Source: Allobosea sp. WAO
GTDB taxonomy: Bacteria; Pseudomonadota; Alphaproteobacteria; Rhizobiales; Beijerinckiaceae
NCBI RefSeq assembly: GCF_001509835.1
Contig: NZ_JXTJ01000007.1
Location: 62,001 to 126,000 of the forward strand
Direction: 5' to 3'
DNA length: 64,000 nucleotides
Part shown: piece by piece, positions 1-8,806 of the stretch
Numbering within the stretch: position 1 is the first letter of the stretch
Layout of the letters: each line of letters starts with the position of its first letter
The notes under the pieces: model-generated
What the model saw: only the letters and a program-made list of their open reading frames with translations
Database searches by the model: none
What the model was told of the DNA's origin: nothing
Translations under genes and position numbers: made by a program

Positions 1-75
1 TATTGGCCGAGTGAAACCGATCCGTCGATCATCAACGGCACCTGGACGATCCCCGCCGCGACGAAACAGGCCTGA
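1..75 (+). CDS. C-terminal fragment of an unknown protein
   Basis: An open frame enters from the left edge and reads 24 codons to a TGA at 73-75, ending in ATKQA. Nothing in this tail identifies a family. The codon use is ordinary for the window, and the next gene starts about 60 bases further on. It is called a gene end only because the frame is open from base 1 and fits the spacing. The fragment could also be chance. Confidence 0.4.
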   Translation, partial: YWPSETDPSIINGTWTIPAATKQA

Positions 76-136
76 ACCGGGCCCTGCGCAGCTTCGACCC
101 TGACGACTGTTGGTGAAACTTGGAAAGGCGAAGACG

Positions 137-493
137 ATGACCGGAAAGGCATTGGCAGCAGCACTCCTGGGAATGATGCTTGCAACTCCGGCCGCGGCGC
201 AGACTGCTCTGAGCGCCTATGCGGACGAGAATGGCTACATCGACGTCCAGAAGCTGACCTGCGCACAATTGGCGGGGACGTTCCAGGAGGACGCCGACAT
301 GCTGACGAGCTGGTATAGCGGCTGGTACAATGGCCTGGCGCGGAAGCACATGCTCAACGTCAAGCGCGGCAAAGAGGCCGAGCACGAAATCATCCAGTAC
401 TGTAAGGCCAATCAGAGCAAACGCGTGATCGAAGCCATCGCCGTGGTGTTCAAGGATATGCGCGCCGAGCGCGGAATCGAGATGAAGCCCTGA
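137..493 (+). CDS. HdeA/HdeB-like small periplasmic protein
   Basis: A 118-residue secreted protein. Residues 1-22 form a typical Sec signal peptide ending in ATPAAAQ. The mature part has the HdeA/B-family layout: a KLTCAQL motif, a YSGWYNG segment and a second Cys in the QYCKAN motif, so one disulfide is likely. Members of this family are small helical periplasmic proteins, and the enterobacterial ones are acid-activated chaperones. An acid role here is only inference. The ATG at 137 is preferred because GGAAAGG sits 8 bases upstream and the signal peptide follows directly. A TTG at 110 in the same frame has no such support. A hairpin and a small lipoprotein gene follow. Confidence 0.8.
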   Translation: MTGKALAAALLGMMLATPAAAQTALSAYADENGYIDVQKLTCAQLAGTFQEDADMLTSWYSGWYNGLARKHMLNVKRGKEAEHEIIQYCKANQSKRVIEAIAVVFKDMRAERGIEMKP

Positions 494-516
494 TTTGAAG
501 GCACTGCCCCTCCTTT

Positions 517-550
517 GAAGATCCGGGCCGGGCCTCTGGCGCGGATCTTC
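517..550 (+). terminator. Hairpin between two small genes
   Basis: A perfect 9-bp inverted repeat, GAAGATCCG (517-525) and CGGATCTTC (542-550), with a GC-rich 16-base loop. It lies 24 bases after the HdeA-like gene and 27 bases before the lipoprotein gene. No T-run follows, so it may be an attenuating or mRNA-stabilising hairpin rather than a classical intrinsic terminator. Confidence 0.4.
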
Positions 551-576
551 TCCCGAACTCAAGAAGGAGCGATCGC

Positions 577-798
577 ATGACATCGATCCGATTGATCGGC
601 CCAGTCTTCCTGGCAAGCATCGTCCTCAGCGGCTGTCAGACGTCGCAGTCGAGACAAGCGGAGCTCGCGGCGATTTGCGCAAACCCCGTCAACAGGCAGC
701 CCCAGAATTTCTACTTTGACGAATGCCAGGCGCTTTACCCGTCTTCCGACCAGGCCTTGCAGAAGGACTATCAGCTCGGCGCGCCCGCGGGCCGTTGA
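577..798 (+). CDS. Small lipoprotein of unknown function
   Basis: A 73-residue product with a short charged N-terminus, a hydrophobic stretch and the lipobox LSGC (Cys20), so it should be lipidated and anchored in the outer or inner membrane. The mature part contains two more Cys (motifs AAICANP and FDECQAL) and no domain I recognise. The ATG is preceded by AAGGAG about 8 bases upstream. It ends about 100 bases before the 3' end of the convergent autotransporter gene. The function is unknown. Confidence 0.6.
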   Translation: MTSIRLIGPVFLASIVLSGCQTSQSRQAELAAICANPVNRQPQNFYFDECQALYPSSDQALQKDYQLGAPAGR

Positions 799-899
799 GG
801 GGGCCATATCGTCTCCGGCCGGATGACGTTTGCTGGCCGCGCCAGCTGAAGAGAGCACGACTGATCCACCCCCGTTGAAGCTGAGCGCCGCCGGCCTTC

Positions 900-3800
900 T
901 CAGAACCTGACCTCGAAGCGTCCCTTGAGGGCATGATCCTGCGCCTGCTCGCCGAGCACGGCGGAATAGGCCATGCCGAGCGTCGTCCCCCCGTCCGGGC
1001 GCCAGTCCAGCCCGGCCTCGGCGACCAGCGCGTTGCGGTCGATCCGCGTACCGTAGACCTGCGCCGGAGCGGTGCCGAGGGCAAAGGCGGTCAGCGTCTG
1101 CGGGGTGAGGTCGCCGAAGCCGTGGCGCCAGCCGACGAGGCCGCGGGCGAAGACCGGCATGGCGCCGAGCTGCATCTCGGCACGCAGGCCGAGCGTCGTG
1201 AAGCCGAGGTTCTGCTCGCCGGAGAACAGGCGCAGCGCCGCAGCCCCGCCCTGCTCGAGGCCCGAGCCGGTCGATATCCGCAGCAGCGCGAGCTGGGCGA
1301 AGGGTTCGAGCGCGAAGCGCTCGAAGTTGAAGCCATAACCGAGCTCGACGAAAGCCTGCGCCACCCGGCTGTCGCGCTTCGAGCGCAAAGTGTCGCCGAA
1401 GCCGCGAAGGCGGACCTGACGCGTCAGGCTGGTTTCGCCGACGGAATAGCCCAGGCCGCCATCCAGGCGCCAGGCACCGAGGCGGGCCGCGGCATAGAGC
1501 GCGGCCTGACCGGCTTCGAGCCGGCCGGAGGAAAGCCGGCTGTCTGAGTCGACGTCCGATCGGCTGTAGCCGCCGGCGACACCGAGGCTGAAGGAGGAGC
1601 CGGCGCCTTCGGCAATGAGCGCATCGGCCCCGAGCAGGAAACCGCCGGTGCGGCTTTTCAGGAAGGCGGCATTGCCGTCCGTGGCACTGCGTCCCTGCCC
1701 GCCATAAGCCTCGCCCCAGAGCCGGAAGCGTGGCTGCGGCACCGGGGCCGGCAGCATCACGAGCTCCTGGCGAACCCGCAGATCGGCGCTGAAGCCGGCT
1801 GCGACAGCAGGACCGGGCGGGGTCAGCAGCGGCCCGCGCAGATGGCCGAGGAGGGTATCGCGCATCAACCCACCCTGGCCGACCGCGACGGCGACGCCCT
1901 GGGCGTGCGTCTCGCCGGAGAGCAGGGCGAAGCCGGCGCGGGCCTCGTCGGCGGTCGCCCCGATCAGTGCGTCATAGACCGGGTTGCCGGCGCCCAGCCG
2001 CTCGGCGGCGCTGGCGATGCCGCCCTGGTTGCGTGTCCCGGCGATGTAGTTCGGCGTGGTCGCGGCAGGCGCGGGTGCGTCTGGCGAGGATGATGAGCCG
2101 CCAGAGCCGTCCGGCACCGGCGTCGGCCCGAAGGAGGTGTCGTTGCGCGTCATCGTCAGCCTGACGTTCTGGCTGTCATAGCTCAGCGAGGGTGTCAGGA
2201 AGGCGAGGTTGGAGCCCACCGCGGCAAACTGCCCGCTCACGCCGCCGGTCGCGGACAGGATGGTGTAGCTCGTCGCCGCCGCATAATTGCCGTTCTCGGC
2301 CAGGACCCGCACGGTGCCGCCCGCGAGCGTCGCGCTCCCCGAGGCGGAGATCCGGTCGCTGTGCCCGGCGGCGTTGACCTCGACCTGATAGGTCGAGCCA
2401 GCGGCAAAGGCGACGTTGCCGGTGACGGTGAGCGTGCCGATCGAATTGCCGGGCGCGACCGTGGCGCCGCCATTGGCGGTGATGCCGCCGACCGTGCCGG
2501 AGCCGGCGAGCACGCCGCCGCTGTTCACCGTCGCCGCGCTGGCGATCGACCCGTCGACCAGAAGCCTGCCGGCGTTGACCGTGGTCGCGCCGGTATAGGT
2601 GCTGGTTCCCGAAAGGACGAGCGTCCCGGCGCCCGTCTTGGTCAGGGAGCCGCCCCCGGCAAGCGCCTGCGAGACCGTGAACGTGTTGCCGACATCTGTG
2701 ATGTCGAAGCCGCCGCCATTGGCGCCGAAGACGATGCTGCGGGAAAGCTGTGTCAGCCCGGTCCCGGTCACCTGCAGCACACCGCCATTCAGCGTCAGCG
2801 CCCCGCCGGCAGCACCGAGATTGGCGTCGGCCGACACGCTCAACGTGCCGGCCGAGAGGATCGTGCCGCCGGTATAGGTGTTGCTGCCGGTGAGGACGAG
2901 CGTTCCGGCCCCGACCTTGTTCAGGCCGGTGCCGGCGCCGTCGGCGAAGCTTGAGGCGATCGTTGCTGTGGCGCCGGCCGAGACGTTGAGCGTGCCGCCG
3001 CCGGCGACGCCAAGGCGCAGGCTGCCGCCGGTCAGCAGATAGCCGTCGCTGTTGAACTGCAGCGTATCGAAACTTTGCGTACCGGAGACCGTGACCGTGC
3101 CGGCCACACCCTGGAAGACACCGACAGAGCCGAGCCAGGGTGCGTTGATCCCGGCCTCGCCCGGAGCCTTCGTCCAGTTGGTGTTGCCGGCATTCCAGGT
3201 TCCGGCGCCGCCATCGACCGTGCCGTTGCCGCTCTGGTCGCCACCATCCCAGAACTGCAGGTTCTGGCCGGAGCCGACGACCGCGAGGTTGACCTGCGAG
3301 GACGCGCCCCCGGGCGATTTGTAGACCGTGCCGGCCGCACCTGCGACGGAGGGAGCCGAGAGCGTCACCGTGTCGAAGCTGCCGCTGATCGTGCCGCCGC
3401 CGGTGACGTCGAACAGCCGGTAATAGCCGGCCGAGGCGACAGTGGCGGTCAAGGTGCCGCCGAGCTGGAGATTGCCGGCCGCGCCCGCGCCGTTGACGAT
3501 GATGCGGTCATTGGTGGCGCCGCCGGCGACGCCCGGCGTGTTCAGCTCGAACACCGTGTTCGAGCCGGCGCTCAGCGTCAGCGACTGGACCGTCAGCGTC
3601 CCCGGCGAATTGCCGGCCGAGAGCGTGCCGCCCGAAGCGACGGTGACCGCGCCCGCAATCGTGCCCGAGCCGCCGAGCGTGCCGCCCGTGCCGACCGAGA
3701 CGGTCGAGGAGGCGAGCGAGCCGTTGACCAGCAGGGTGCCGCCATTGACTGCGGTCGCGCCGGTATAGGTATTGGTGCCCGACAGGTTGAGCGTCCCCGT

Positions 3801-6473
3801 ACCGCTTTTGGTCAGGGAGCCGCTGCCGGAGATCGTGCCGCCATAGAGGCTGCTCGCCGACTGATCGACCGTCAGCGTCGCAGCGCCCAGCGTGATGTTG
3901 CCGCCACTGCTACCGCCGCCGCTGAGCGTGCCGATCGACTGGTTGTAGGCGTTCAGATCGAAGACGGCGCCGGTGACATTGGCCAGGGTGAGCCCGGAAC
4001 TGGACGCGATCATATTGGCCCCCACGGCCCGCAGCGCGCCGGCGTTGACGAACGTCGCGCCGCTATAGCTGTTGCCCGCGTACAGGAAGAGCGCGCCGGA
4101 GCCGTCCTTGGTCAGCGAGCCGCTGCCGGTGGCGATGCTGCCCGAATTTAGCGTATTGCCGCTTCCGCCGACCGTCAGATTGAAATTGGTGCCGCTGATG
4201 CCACCGGACAAGTGCAGCGCGCTGGCATCGTTGGCGATGCGCGTGTCGGAGCCGAGCGTGATGGCCCCACTATAGGTGTTGCTCCCGGAGACGTTGCGCA
4301 GCGCGCCGCCGCCCGCAACGCCGGAGCCGTTCAGCGTCAGGACCTCGGCCGCGATCCCGCCCCCGCCCGCCAGCTCCAGCGCGGCGCCGGCGGCGACGGT
4401 GGTTCCACCGGCCGCGCTGCCGAGTGCCGAGCCGTTGCTGATCCTGAGGGCGCCGCCGCTGATGGTGGTGGTGCCGGTATAGGTGTTGGCGCCCGACAGG
4501 GTGAGCGTGCCGGCGCCGTACTTGGTCAGCGAGCCGGTGCCGGTGGCGATGGCGCCCGAGATGGTCGTATCGCCGGCTCCGCCGACCGTCAGATTGACGT
4601 TGGTGCCGCTGACGCCGCCCTGCAGGGAAATTATGCCGGCGTCGCTGGCGATGCGCGTGTCGGAGGCCAGCGTGATGGCTCCGCCATAGCTGTTGGTTCC
4701 GGAGATGTTGCGCAGCGCGCCACCGTTCGACACGCCGGTGCCGCTCAGGGTCAGGGCCTCGCTGCCGACGGAAATCCCGCCCGCCAGTTCCAGCGCCGCC
4801 CCGGAGGCGACGCTGGTTCCGCCGGCCGCGCTGCCGAGCGCTGAGAGGTTGCTGATCCTGAGGGCGCCGCTGCTGATGGTGGTCGCGCCAGTGTAACTGT
4901 TGGCCCCCGACAGGGTGAGCGTTCCGGTGCCGGTCTTGGTCAGGCCGCCACTGCCGCTGATCCTGCCGGCAAAGCTGCTGTTTGCCGTCTGGTTGACCGT
5001 CAGAATCGCGCTGCTCAGCGTGATGTCGCCACCATTGCTGCCGCCGCCGCTGAGCGTCTGGATCGTCTGGTTCAAGCCAGCCAGGTCGAAGACGGCGCCT
5101 GAGAAATCCGCCAGGGCGAGCGCCGAGCTCGACGCGATCGCATTGGTCGCGGCGGTGCGTAGCGTGCCGGCATTGATGGTGGTGATTCCGCTGTAGCTAT
5201 TGCCACCGTACAGGGTGAGCATACCAGTGCCGTCCTTGGTCAGCGAACCGGTGCCGGTCGATATGCCGGCGGCGATCGCCGTAGTGCCGGCGCCGCCCAC
5301 GGTCAGGTTGACGTTGGCGCCGATGATGGCTCCAAGGGCGAATGCTCCGGCGTCGCTGGCAATACGTGCGTCGGAGCCGAGCGTGATTGTGCCATAATAG
5401 CTGTTTTGCCCGGAAACATTGCGCAGCGCGCCACCGTTCGACACGCCGGTGCCGCTCAGGGTCAGGGCCTCGCTGCCGACGGAGATGCCGCCCGCCAGTT
5501 CCAGCGCCGCCCCGGAGGCGACGCTGGTTCCGCCGGCCGCGCTGCCGAGCGCCGAGGCGTTTTCGATCCTGAGCGCGCCGCTGCTGATGGTGGTGGTGCC
5601 GGTGTAGGTGTTGGCGCCCGACAGGGTGAGCGTGCCGGTGCCGGTCTTGGTCAGCGATCCGCCGGCTCCGCTGATGACACCGCCGACCGTGGTCGAGAAA
5701 TTGTTGCCACCGACCGTCAGCGTCGTGCTGTTGAGATTATAATAACCATCGCCCTCGATCGAACCGGCCGAAACCTGGCCGTCGCCAAGTAGGCCCGTGC
5801 CAGTAAAAATAGTAAGACTATTAGATGTCGTCGAGATCAATCGTGCATTTCCGGCTGTGGATGAGCCAGAAAACCGAAGTATATATCCGTTAAAAATTGT
5901 TGAATTTCCGGCGGAAGACATAGAGTTGAAATCTATTAAATCGTAATTATAAATATAATTATATCCCAATGATGCGTTACTTTGGAATGTAATATTTTGA
6001 TAATTCGATATACTAGAGGCTCCAGGTGAACTGGAATCATTAAAAGTCAATTGTCCATTGTTTATAATTGTAGAATTACCCGTTGAACTTGATCCCATTA
6101 ACGCAATTCGACCTGACGCGGAAACATTAAATACATGGATTGCGCTGGAATTATTGGTAATTCCGGCGCCGTTCAGGACCAAAGTTGAGGACACATTGAA
6201 GTCGTAGGCCGGAGTGTCAGCATTGAATGTAAAGCCGCCGACCCAATAGGTGCTGCCGGAGATGTCGACCGTCGTCGCCCCGGTCGCGCCAAAGGTCGCG
6301 GTGCCGTCCGGTACGTTGTTGCCGCTCCAGTTCGAGCCGGTGCCGAAGTTGCCTGTTGCGCCGACCCAGGTCGCATCCACGGCGAGCGCTGCCGACGTGA
6401 GTGGCAGGACGGAGATACCAGCGAGGAAGAGCGGCGCCAGGCGCGGGGCGGACTTCGGAAGACGGCGCGGCAT
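900..6473 (-). CDS. Giant autotransporter with beta-strand repeat passenger
   Basis: About 1,857 residues if translation starts at the ATG at 6473, which places a Sec signal peptide (cleavage near AALA-VD) at residues 1-31. An in-frame ATG at 6503 and a TTG at 6608 are alternatives. The passenger holds many copies of the autotransporter-associated beta-strand repeat, recognisable as GSLTKTGTGTLTLSGANTYTG and variants. This repeat type predicts a long beta-helix on the cell surface. The last roughly 275 residues (900 to about 1733) are an autotransporter beta-barrel starting near RFRLWGEAYGG and ending in the terminal Phe needed for BamA recognition. Adhesion or aggregation is the usual role of such proteins, but the target is unknown. 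The segment 5725-6195 is strikingly AT-rich. Confidence 0.9.
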   Translation of the reverse strand: MPRRLPKSAPRLAPLFLAGISVLPLTSAALAVDATWVGATGNFGTGSNWSGNNVPDGTATFGATGATTVDISGSTYWVGGFTFNADTPAYDFNVSSTLVLNGAGITNNSSAIHVFNVSASGRIALMGSSSTGNSTIINNGQLTFNDSSSPGASSISNYQNITFQSNASLGYNYIYNYDLIDFNSMSSAGNSTIFNGYILRFSGSSTAGNARLISTTSNSLTIFTGTGLLGDGQVSAGSIEGDGYYNLNSTTLTVGGNNFSTTVGGVISGAGGSLTKTGTGTLTLSGANTYTGTTTISSGALRIENASALGSAAGGTSVASGAALELAGGISVGSEALTLSGTGVSNGGALRNVSGQNSYYGTITLGSDARIASDAGAFALGAIIGANVNLTVGGAGTTAIAAGISTGTGSLTKDGTGMLTLYGGNSYSGITTINAGTLRTAATNAIASSSALALADFSGAVFDLAGLNQTIQTLSGGGSNGGDITLSSAILTVNQTANSSFAGRISGSGGLTKTGTGTLTLSGANSYTGATTISSGALRISNLSALGSAAGGTSVASGAALELAGGISVGSEALTLSGTGVSNGGALRNISGTNSYGGAITLASDTRIASDAGIISLQGGVSGTNVNLTVGGAGDTTISGAIATGTGSLTKYGAGTLTLSGANTYTGTTTISGGALRISNGSALGSAAGGTTVAAGAALELAGGGGIAAEVLTLNGSGVAGGGALRNVSGSNTYSGAITLGSDTRIANDASALHLSGGISGTNFNLTVGGSGNTLNSGSIATGSGSLTKDGSGALFLYAGNSYSGATFVNAGALRAVGANMIASSSGLTLANVTGAVFDLNAYNQSIGTLSGGGSSGGNITLGAATLTVDQSASSLYGGTISGSGSLTKSGTGTLNLSGTNTYTGATAVNGGTLLVNGSLASSTVSVGTGGTLGGSGTIAGAVTVASGGTLSAGNSPGTLTVQSLTLSAGSNTVFELNTPGVAGGATNDRIIVNGAGAAGNLQLGGTLTATVASAGYYRLFDVTGGGTISGSFDTVTLSAPSVAGAAGTVYKSPGGASSQVNLAVVGSGQNLQFWDGGDQSGNGTVDGGAGTWNAGNTNWTKAPGEAGINAPWLGSVGVFQGVAGTVTVSGTQSFDTLQFNSDGYLLTGGSLRLGVAGGGTLNVSAGATATIASSFADGAGTGLNKVGAGTLVLTGSNTYTGGTILSAGTLSVSADANLGAAGGALTLNGGVLQVTGTGLTQLSRSIVFGANGGGFDITDVGNTFTVSQALAGGGSLTKTGAGTLVLSGTSTYTGATTVNAGRLLVDGSIASAATVNSGGVLAGSGTVGGITANGGATVAPGNSIGTLTVTGNVAFAAGSTYQVEVNAAGHSDRISASGSATLAGGTVRVLAENGNYAAATSYTILSATGGVSGQFAAVGSNLAFLTPSLSYDSQNVRLTMTRNDTSFGPTPVPDGSGGSSSSPDAPAPAATTPNYIAGTRNQGGIASAAERLGAGNPVYDALIGATADEARAGFALLSGETHAQGVAVAVGQGGLMRDTLLGHLRGPLLTPPGPAVAAGFSADLRVRQELVMLPAPVPQPRFRLWGEAYGGQGRSATDGNAAFLKSRTGGFLLGADALIAEGAGSSFSLGVAGGYSRSDVDSDSRLSSGRLEAGQAALYAAARLGAWRLDGGLGYSVGETSLTRQVRLRGFGDTLRSKRDSRVAQAFVELGYGFNFERFALEPFAQLALLRISTGSGLEQGGAAALRLFSGEQNLGFTTLGLRAEMQLGAMPVFARGLVGWRHGFGDLTPQTLTAFALGTAPAQVYGTRIDRNALVAEAGLDWRPDGGTTLGMAYSAVLGEQAQDHALKGRFEVRF
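4288..5640 (-). repeat. Long direct repeats in the autotransporter passenger
   Basis: Three copies of a roughly 210-base unit lie at about 4288-4500, 4702-4920 and 5412-5640. The second and third are nearly identical at the DNA level and sit 711 bases (237 codons) apart. The first is diverged and sits 414 bases (138 codons) from the second. The unit encodes a beta-strand repeat module containing GGALRN, ALELAGG and SALGSAAGGT. Spacings in multiples of three allow in-frame expansion or contraction by recombination. Confidence 0.75.
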
Positions 6474-6719
6474 GGCGGAGGCAAACCTTGGGCAGCATGG
6501 CATCTCGGCCGGGAGACCAGCACAGAGCCCGCATCGGCCGCACCCCCCATTTGGGTGACGCTGCACCAGGAGGCCCGATAAGCCCGAATTGTGATACTTC
6601 CGACACACTTCGTTAACTGGCGCGTCGGAGACGATCAGGCGTCGCTCCTGGCTCTCTGCGCCTTGAACATCGGATGCCGCGCCTTACTGCCATGGGCCGG
6701 CGCGAGCCGTTGCTTCAAC

Positions 6720-7177
6720 TTAGCACGGCCCACTGCGCGTGATCCGCGTCACCCGCCAGCTATCCGCGGTTCCCTTCGCGTCCGCTGCCTCCGTGTCAAT
6801 GAGCATCTGACACTGAAAACTGCGCCCCACCGTTGGCGCCCGTAACTGCCAGGGACGACGATCGCTGTGGTGGGACCACGGACGACGAAGGTGCGGCCGG
6901 AACTCGTCGAATACATATCAGTCGGCGTTAGGCCGGTTCGTCGCATGAAATCGGCCATCGTGCCGCCGACGAGGGATTGGAATTGCGCCTCGCGCTGTGC
7001 GGCGATCTCGGCGCGCGTCGCGCAGCCGGCCGCTGCCAGGCACAAAGCGAGAGCTGCGGAGAATGCGCTGCGTTGTGCGAGCGCGCTGAGTAGCCCCGCG
7101 CGGCTGTGTGGGACAGCTGTGTGGGACGAACGGCGAGAAAGGGTGTAAGTGGTTGATTTTGTTGGCGCGCCCGACAC
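6720..7177 (-). pseudogene. Frameshifted small lipoprotein gene
   Basis: The upstream part encodes a signal sequence with lipobox AAAGC followed by TRAEIAAQREAQ and a conserved-looking segment to TTAIVVPGSYG. The frame then runs into nonsense. Shifting at the CCC run 6839-6841 (GGG on the coding strand) restores a coherent ending, APTVGRSFQCQMLIDTEA, continuing to SGPC and a TAA at 6720-6722. A single deleted base in that run explains the break. There is also no convincing start: the only in-frame initiator is a GTG at 7177 inside the adjacent tRNA gene. A 13-base tandem duplication lies near the 5' end at 7103-7128. The restored product would be a lipoprotein of roughly 130 residues with a C-terminal Cys pair. 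Its function is unknown. Confidence 0.7.
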
Positions 7178-7239
7178 GATTCGAACGTGTGACCTTTGCC
7201 TTCGGAGGGCAACGCTCTATCCAGCTGAGCTACGGGCGC
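7163..7239 (-). tRNA. tRNA-Arg (anticodon CCG)
   Basis: A 77-base cloverleaf on the minus strand. The 7-bp acceptor stem is GCGCCCG with CGGGCGC. The D arm is GCTC with GAGC, and the anticodon stem TTGCC with GGCAA encloses the loop CTCCGAA, giving anticodon CCG (reads CGG). The T arm is ACACG-TTCGAAT-CGTGT. The 3' CCA is encoded. All stems are perfectly paired, so the gene looks intact, and I see no attachment-site duplication or integrase next to it. Confidence 0.95.
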
Positions 7240-7449
7240 AAACCGTGAAGGCTGGATAGCCGATCGCGGCTGCTTCGGCAACGAGGGATTTTGCGAAGGA
7301 GCGGCGCTCGAGTGCGGCAAGGTCACACGTTCGCATCGTGTCGGGCGTGGCGCGGCTGTGGCGTGCAAAGTGTCAGGGACCTCGCACGCCTCAATATGGC
7401 ATAGCTCAGCGTCGGCACGCCGCCGTATGCTTTCGTAGGCAGCGCTTTC

Positions 7450-8715
7450 TCAACCCGATAGTCCGGCGAGCTTTCTCGCAACTGAGATGTTCAATCGCGC
7501 CGGCGGCCTCTCGAAGCTCAGGCGGCCTCGCCTGAAGCCCATGACCGGCTCGGCAATTTCCGCCAGAGCGTCGCCCGGCGTCCCGGCCTCCAGGATGACG
7601 AGGTCGGCGGGATTGCCGACCACAATGCCGTAGTCGTCAAGACGCATCAGCCGTGCCGGTGCTGTCGTGACCAAGTCGAGGCACTGCTCAAATTCGTGTG
7701 GGCCGCATTGCGCGACATTCGCGTAGAGATTGGCCATGCGCAGCAGCGAGCCGTCGCCGAAAGGCGTGAAGGGGTTGAGGACGTTGTTCGTGGCGACAGA
7801 GCAGGTCACGCCCTGAGCGGCCAGCAGATGCGCCGGCGTGAGCCCGCGCGGCCTCGCATGGGTTTCCTCCCGCCCCATGAGGTAGAGGTCGGTCGCCGGC
7901 AGCACGGTCAGGGCGATGCCGGTATCGGCGAGCCTTCGCCCGATGGCCGCCAAGGCATCGGGCGGCACCATCGAGAGCTTGGTCACATGGCCGATCGCCA
8001 CCCGCCCGCCCCAGCCATGCAGCTGCGTCTGCCGGCAGACCTCGTCGAGATGCATCCAGCTCGGGTCGAGGTCGAAATCGAGATGGAAATCGAGATCGAC
8101 ATCGAAGCGCCGCGCCAGGGCGAAGAGCCGCTCGATCTGCGCCACCGGATCGGTATCGGTATAGGGGCAGCCGCCGAGGAGGTCGGCCCCGTTCTCGAGG
8201 GCGGTGACGAGCAGCTCCTCGGTGCCGGGATCGTTGGTCAGTCCCTCCTGCGGAAAGACGCAGATCGAGAGGTCGAGTCCCCAGGCATAATCGGCCTTCA
8301 ACGCCTTGATCGCCGCAAAACTGCGCAGGCCGGCGCGGGGGTCGACCTCGACATGGGTGCGCATCCGGGTGGTGCCCTTGCCGATCGCCTTTTCGATGAC
8401 CCTGGCGCCGCGCGCGTAGACATCGGCCTCGGTGAAGTCGCGCTTCATCGCGGCGACGGACGCGATGGCGCCGGAGAGCCCGCCGTGGCCATGGTCGCAG
8501 CGGCCCAGCAGACAGGCCTTGTCGAGATGGATGTGGCTGTCGACGAAGCCCGGCAGCGCCAGCCGGCCGCCGACATCGACCTCCGGCGCATCGCAGCGCA
8601 GCCCCGCGCCTATGGCCGCGATCCTCCCGGCGCTGACGCCGATATCCTGCGGTTGGTCATGGCCGCGGATGGTCGCTCGGCGAAAGACGAGATCGAGAGA
8701 AGGGGCGGTCGGCAT
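7450..8715 (-). CDS. Cytosine-deaminase-like amidohydrolase
   Basis: A 421-residue cytoplasmic metal-dependent hydrolase of the amidohydrolase superfamily, closest in layout to cytosine deaminase CodA and related N-heterocycle deaminases. Visible motifs are the metal-binding HxH in DSHIHLDK (near residues 59-66), THVEVD, DFHLD, GHVTKL and the late Asn-rich ATNNVLNPF. In CodA-type enzymes the last motif usually carries the catalytic Asp, which here reads as Asn-Asn, so the substrate or mechanism may differ. The ATG at 8715 is chosen because N-terminal beta-strand sequence begins there. An upstream in-frame ATG at 8760 overlaps the TGCATGCA element. The neighbours are a SnoaL-like gene and a GntR-controlled importer, suggesting a role in breaking down an imported nitrogenous ring compound. 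Confidence 0.75.
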   Translation of the reverse strand: MPTAPSLDLVFRRATIRGHDQPQDIGVSAGRIAAIGAGLRCDAPEVDVGGRLALPGFVDSHIHLDKACLLGRCDHGHGGLSGAIASVAAMKRDFTEADVYARGARVIEKAIGKGTTRMRTHVEVDPRAGLRSFAAIKALKADYAWGLDLSICVFPQEGLTNDPGTEELLVTALENGADLLGGCPYTDTDPVAQIERLFALARRFDVDLDFHLDFDLDPSWMHLDEVCRQTQLHGWGGRVAIGHVTKLSMVPPDALAAIGRRLADTGIALTVLPATDLYLMGREETHARPRGLTPAHLLAAQGVTCSVATNNVLNPFTPFGDGSLLRMANLYANVAQCGPHEFEQCLDLVTTAPARLMRLDDYGIVVGNPADLVILEAGTPGDALAEIAEPVMGFRRGRLSFERPPARLNISVARKLAGLSG

Positions 8716-8755
8716 GGCTCTGCTTGTCGTTTGGTATTCAGTTGCGCAGAAAACA

Positions 8756-8767
8756 TGCATGCACTTT
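8756..8767. promoter_or_regulatory. Putative GntR operator, copy 1
   Basis: TGCATGCA followed by CTTT lies between the divergent amidohydrolase (start 8715) and SnoaL-like (start 8807) genes. The same 12-mer recurs at 10161-10172, directly at the start of the importer operon, and the palindrome recurs at 10052-10059 in front of the GntR gene. A palindrome repeated at three promoters of one cluster with a local regulator is a good operator candidate. Confidence 0.5.
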
Positions 8768-8806
8768 ATGTGCCGAGACGCTAAACACTAGGTTCAGGAT
8801 TACCTC

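Noticed and set aside
3075..4151. A 358-codon open frame on the plus strand inside the autotransporter gene
   Set aside because: It is antisense to the repeat-rich passenger. Its Arg/Ala/Gly-heavy composition is what the complement of GC-rich repeats gives, and no domain or ribosome site is visible.
7163..7239. tRNA-Arg as an integration site for a mobile island
   Set aside because: No integrase, no direct repeat of the tRNA 3' end and no GC shift next to it were seen.
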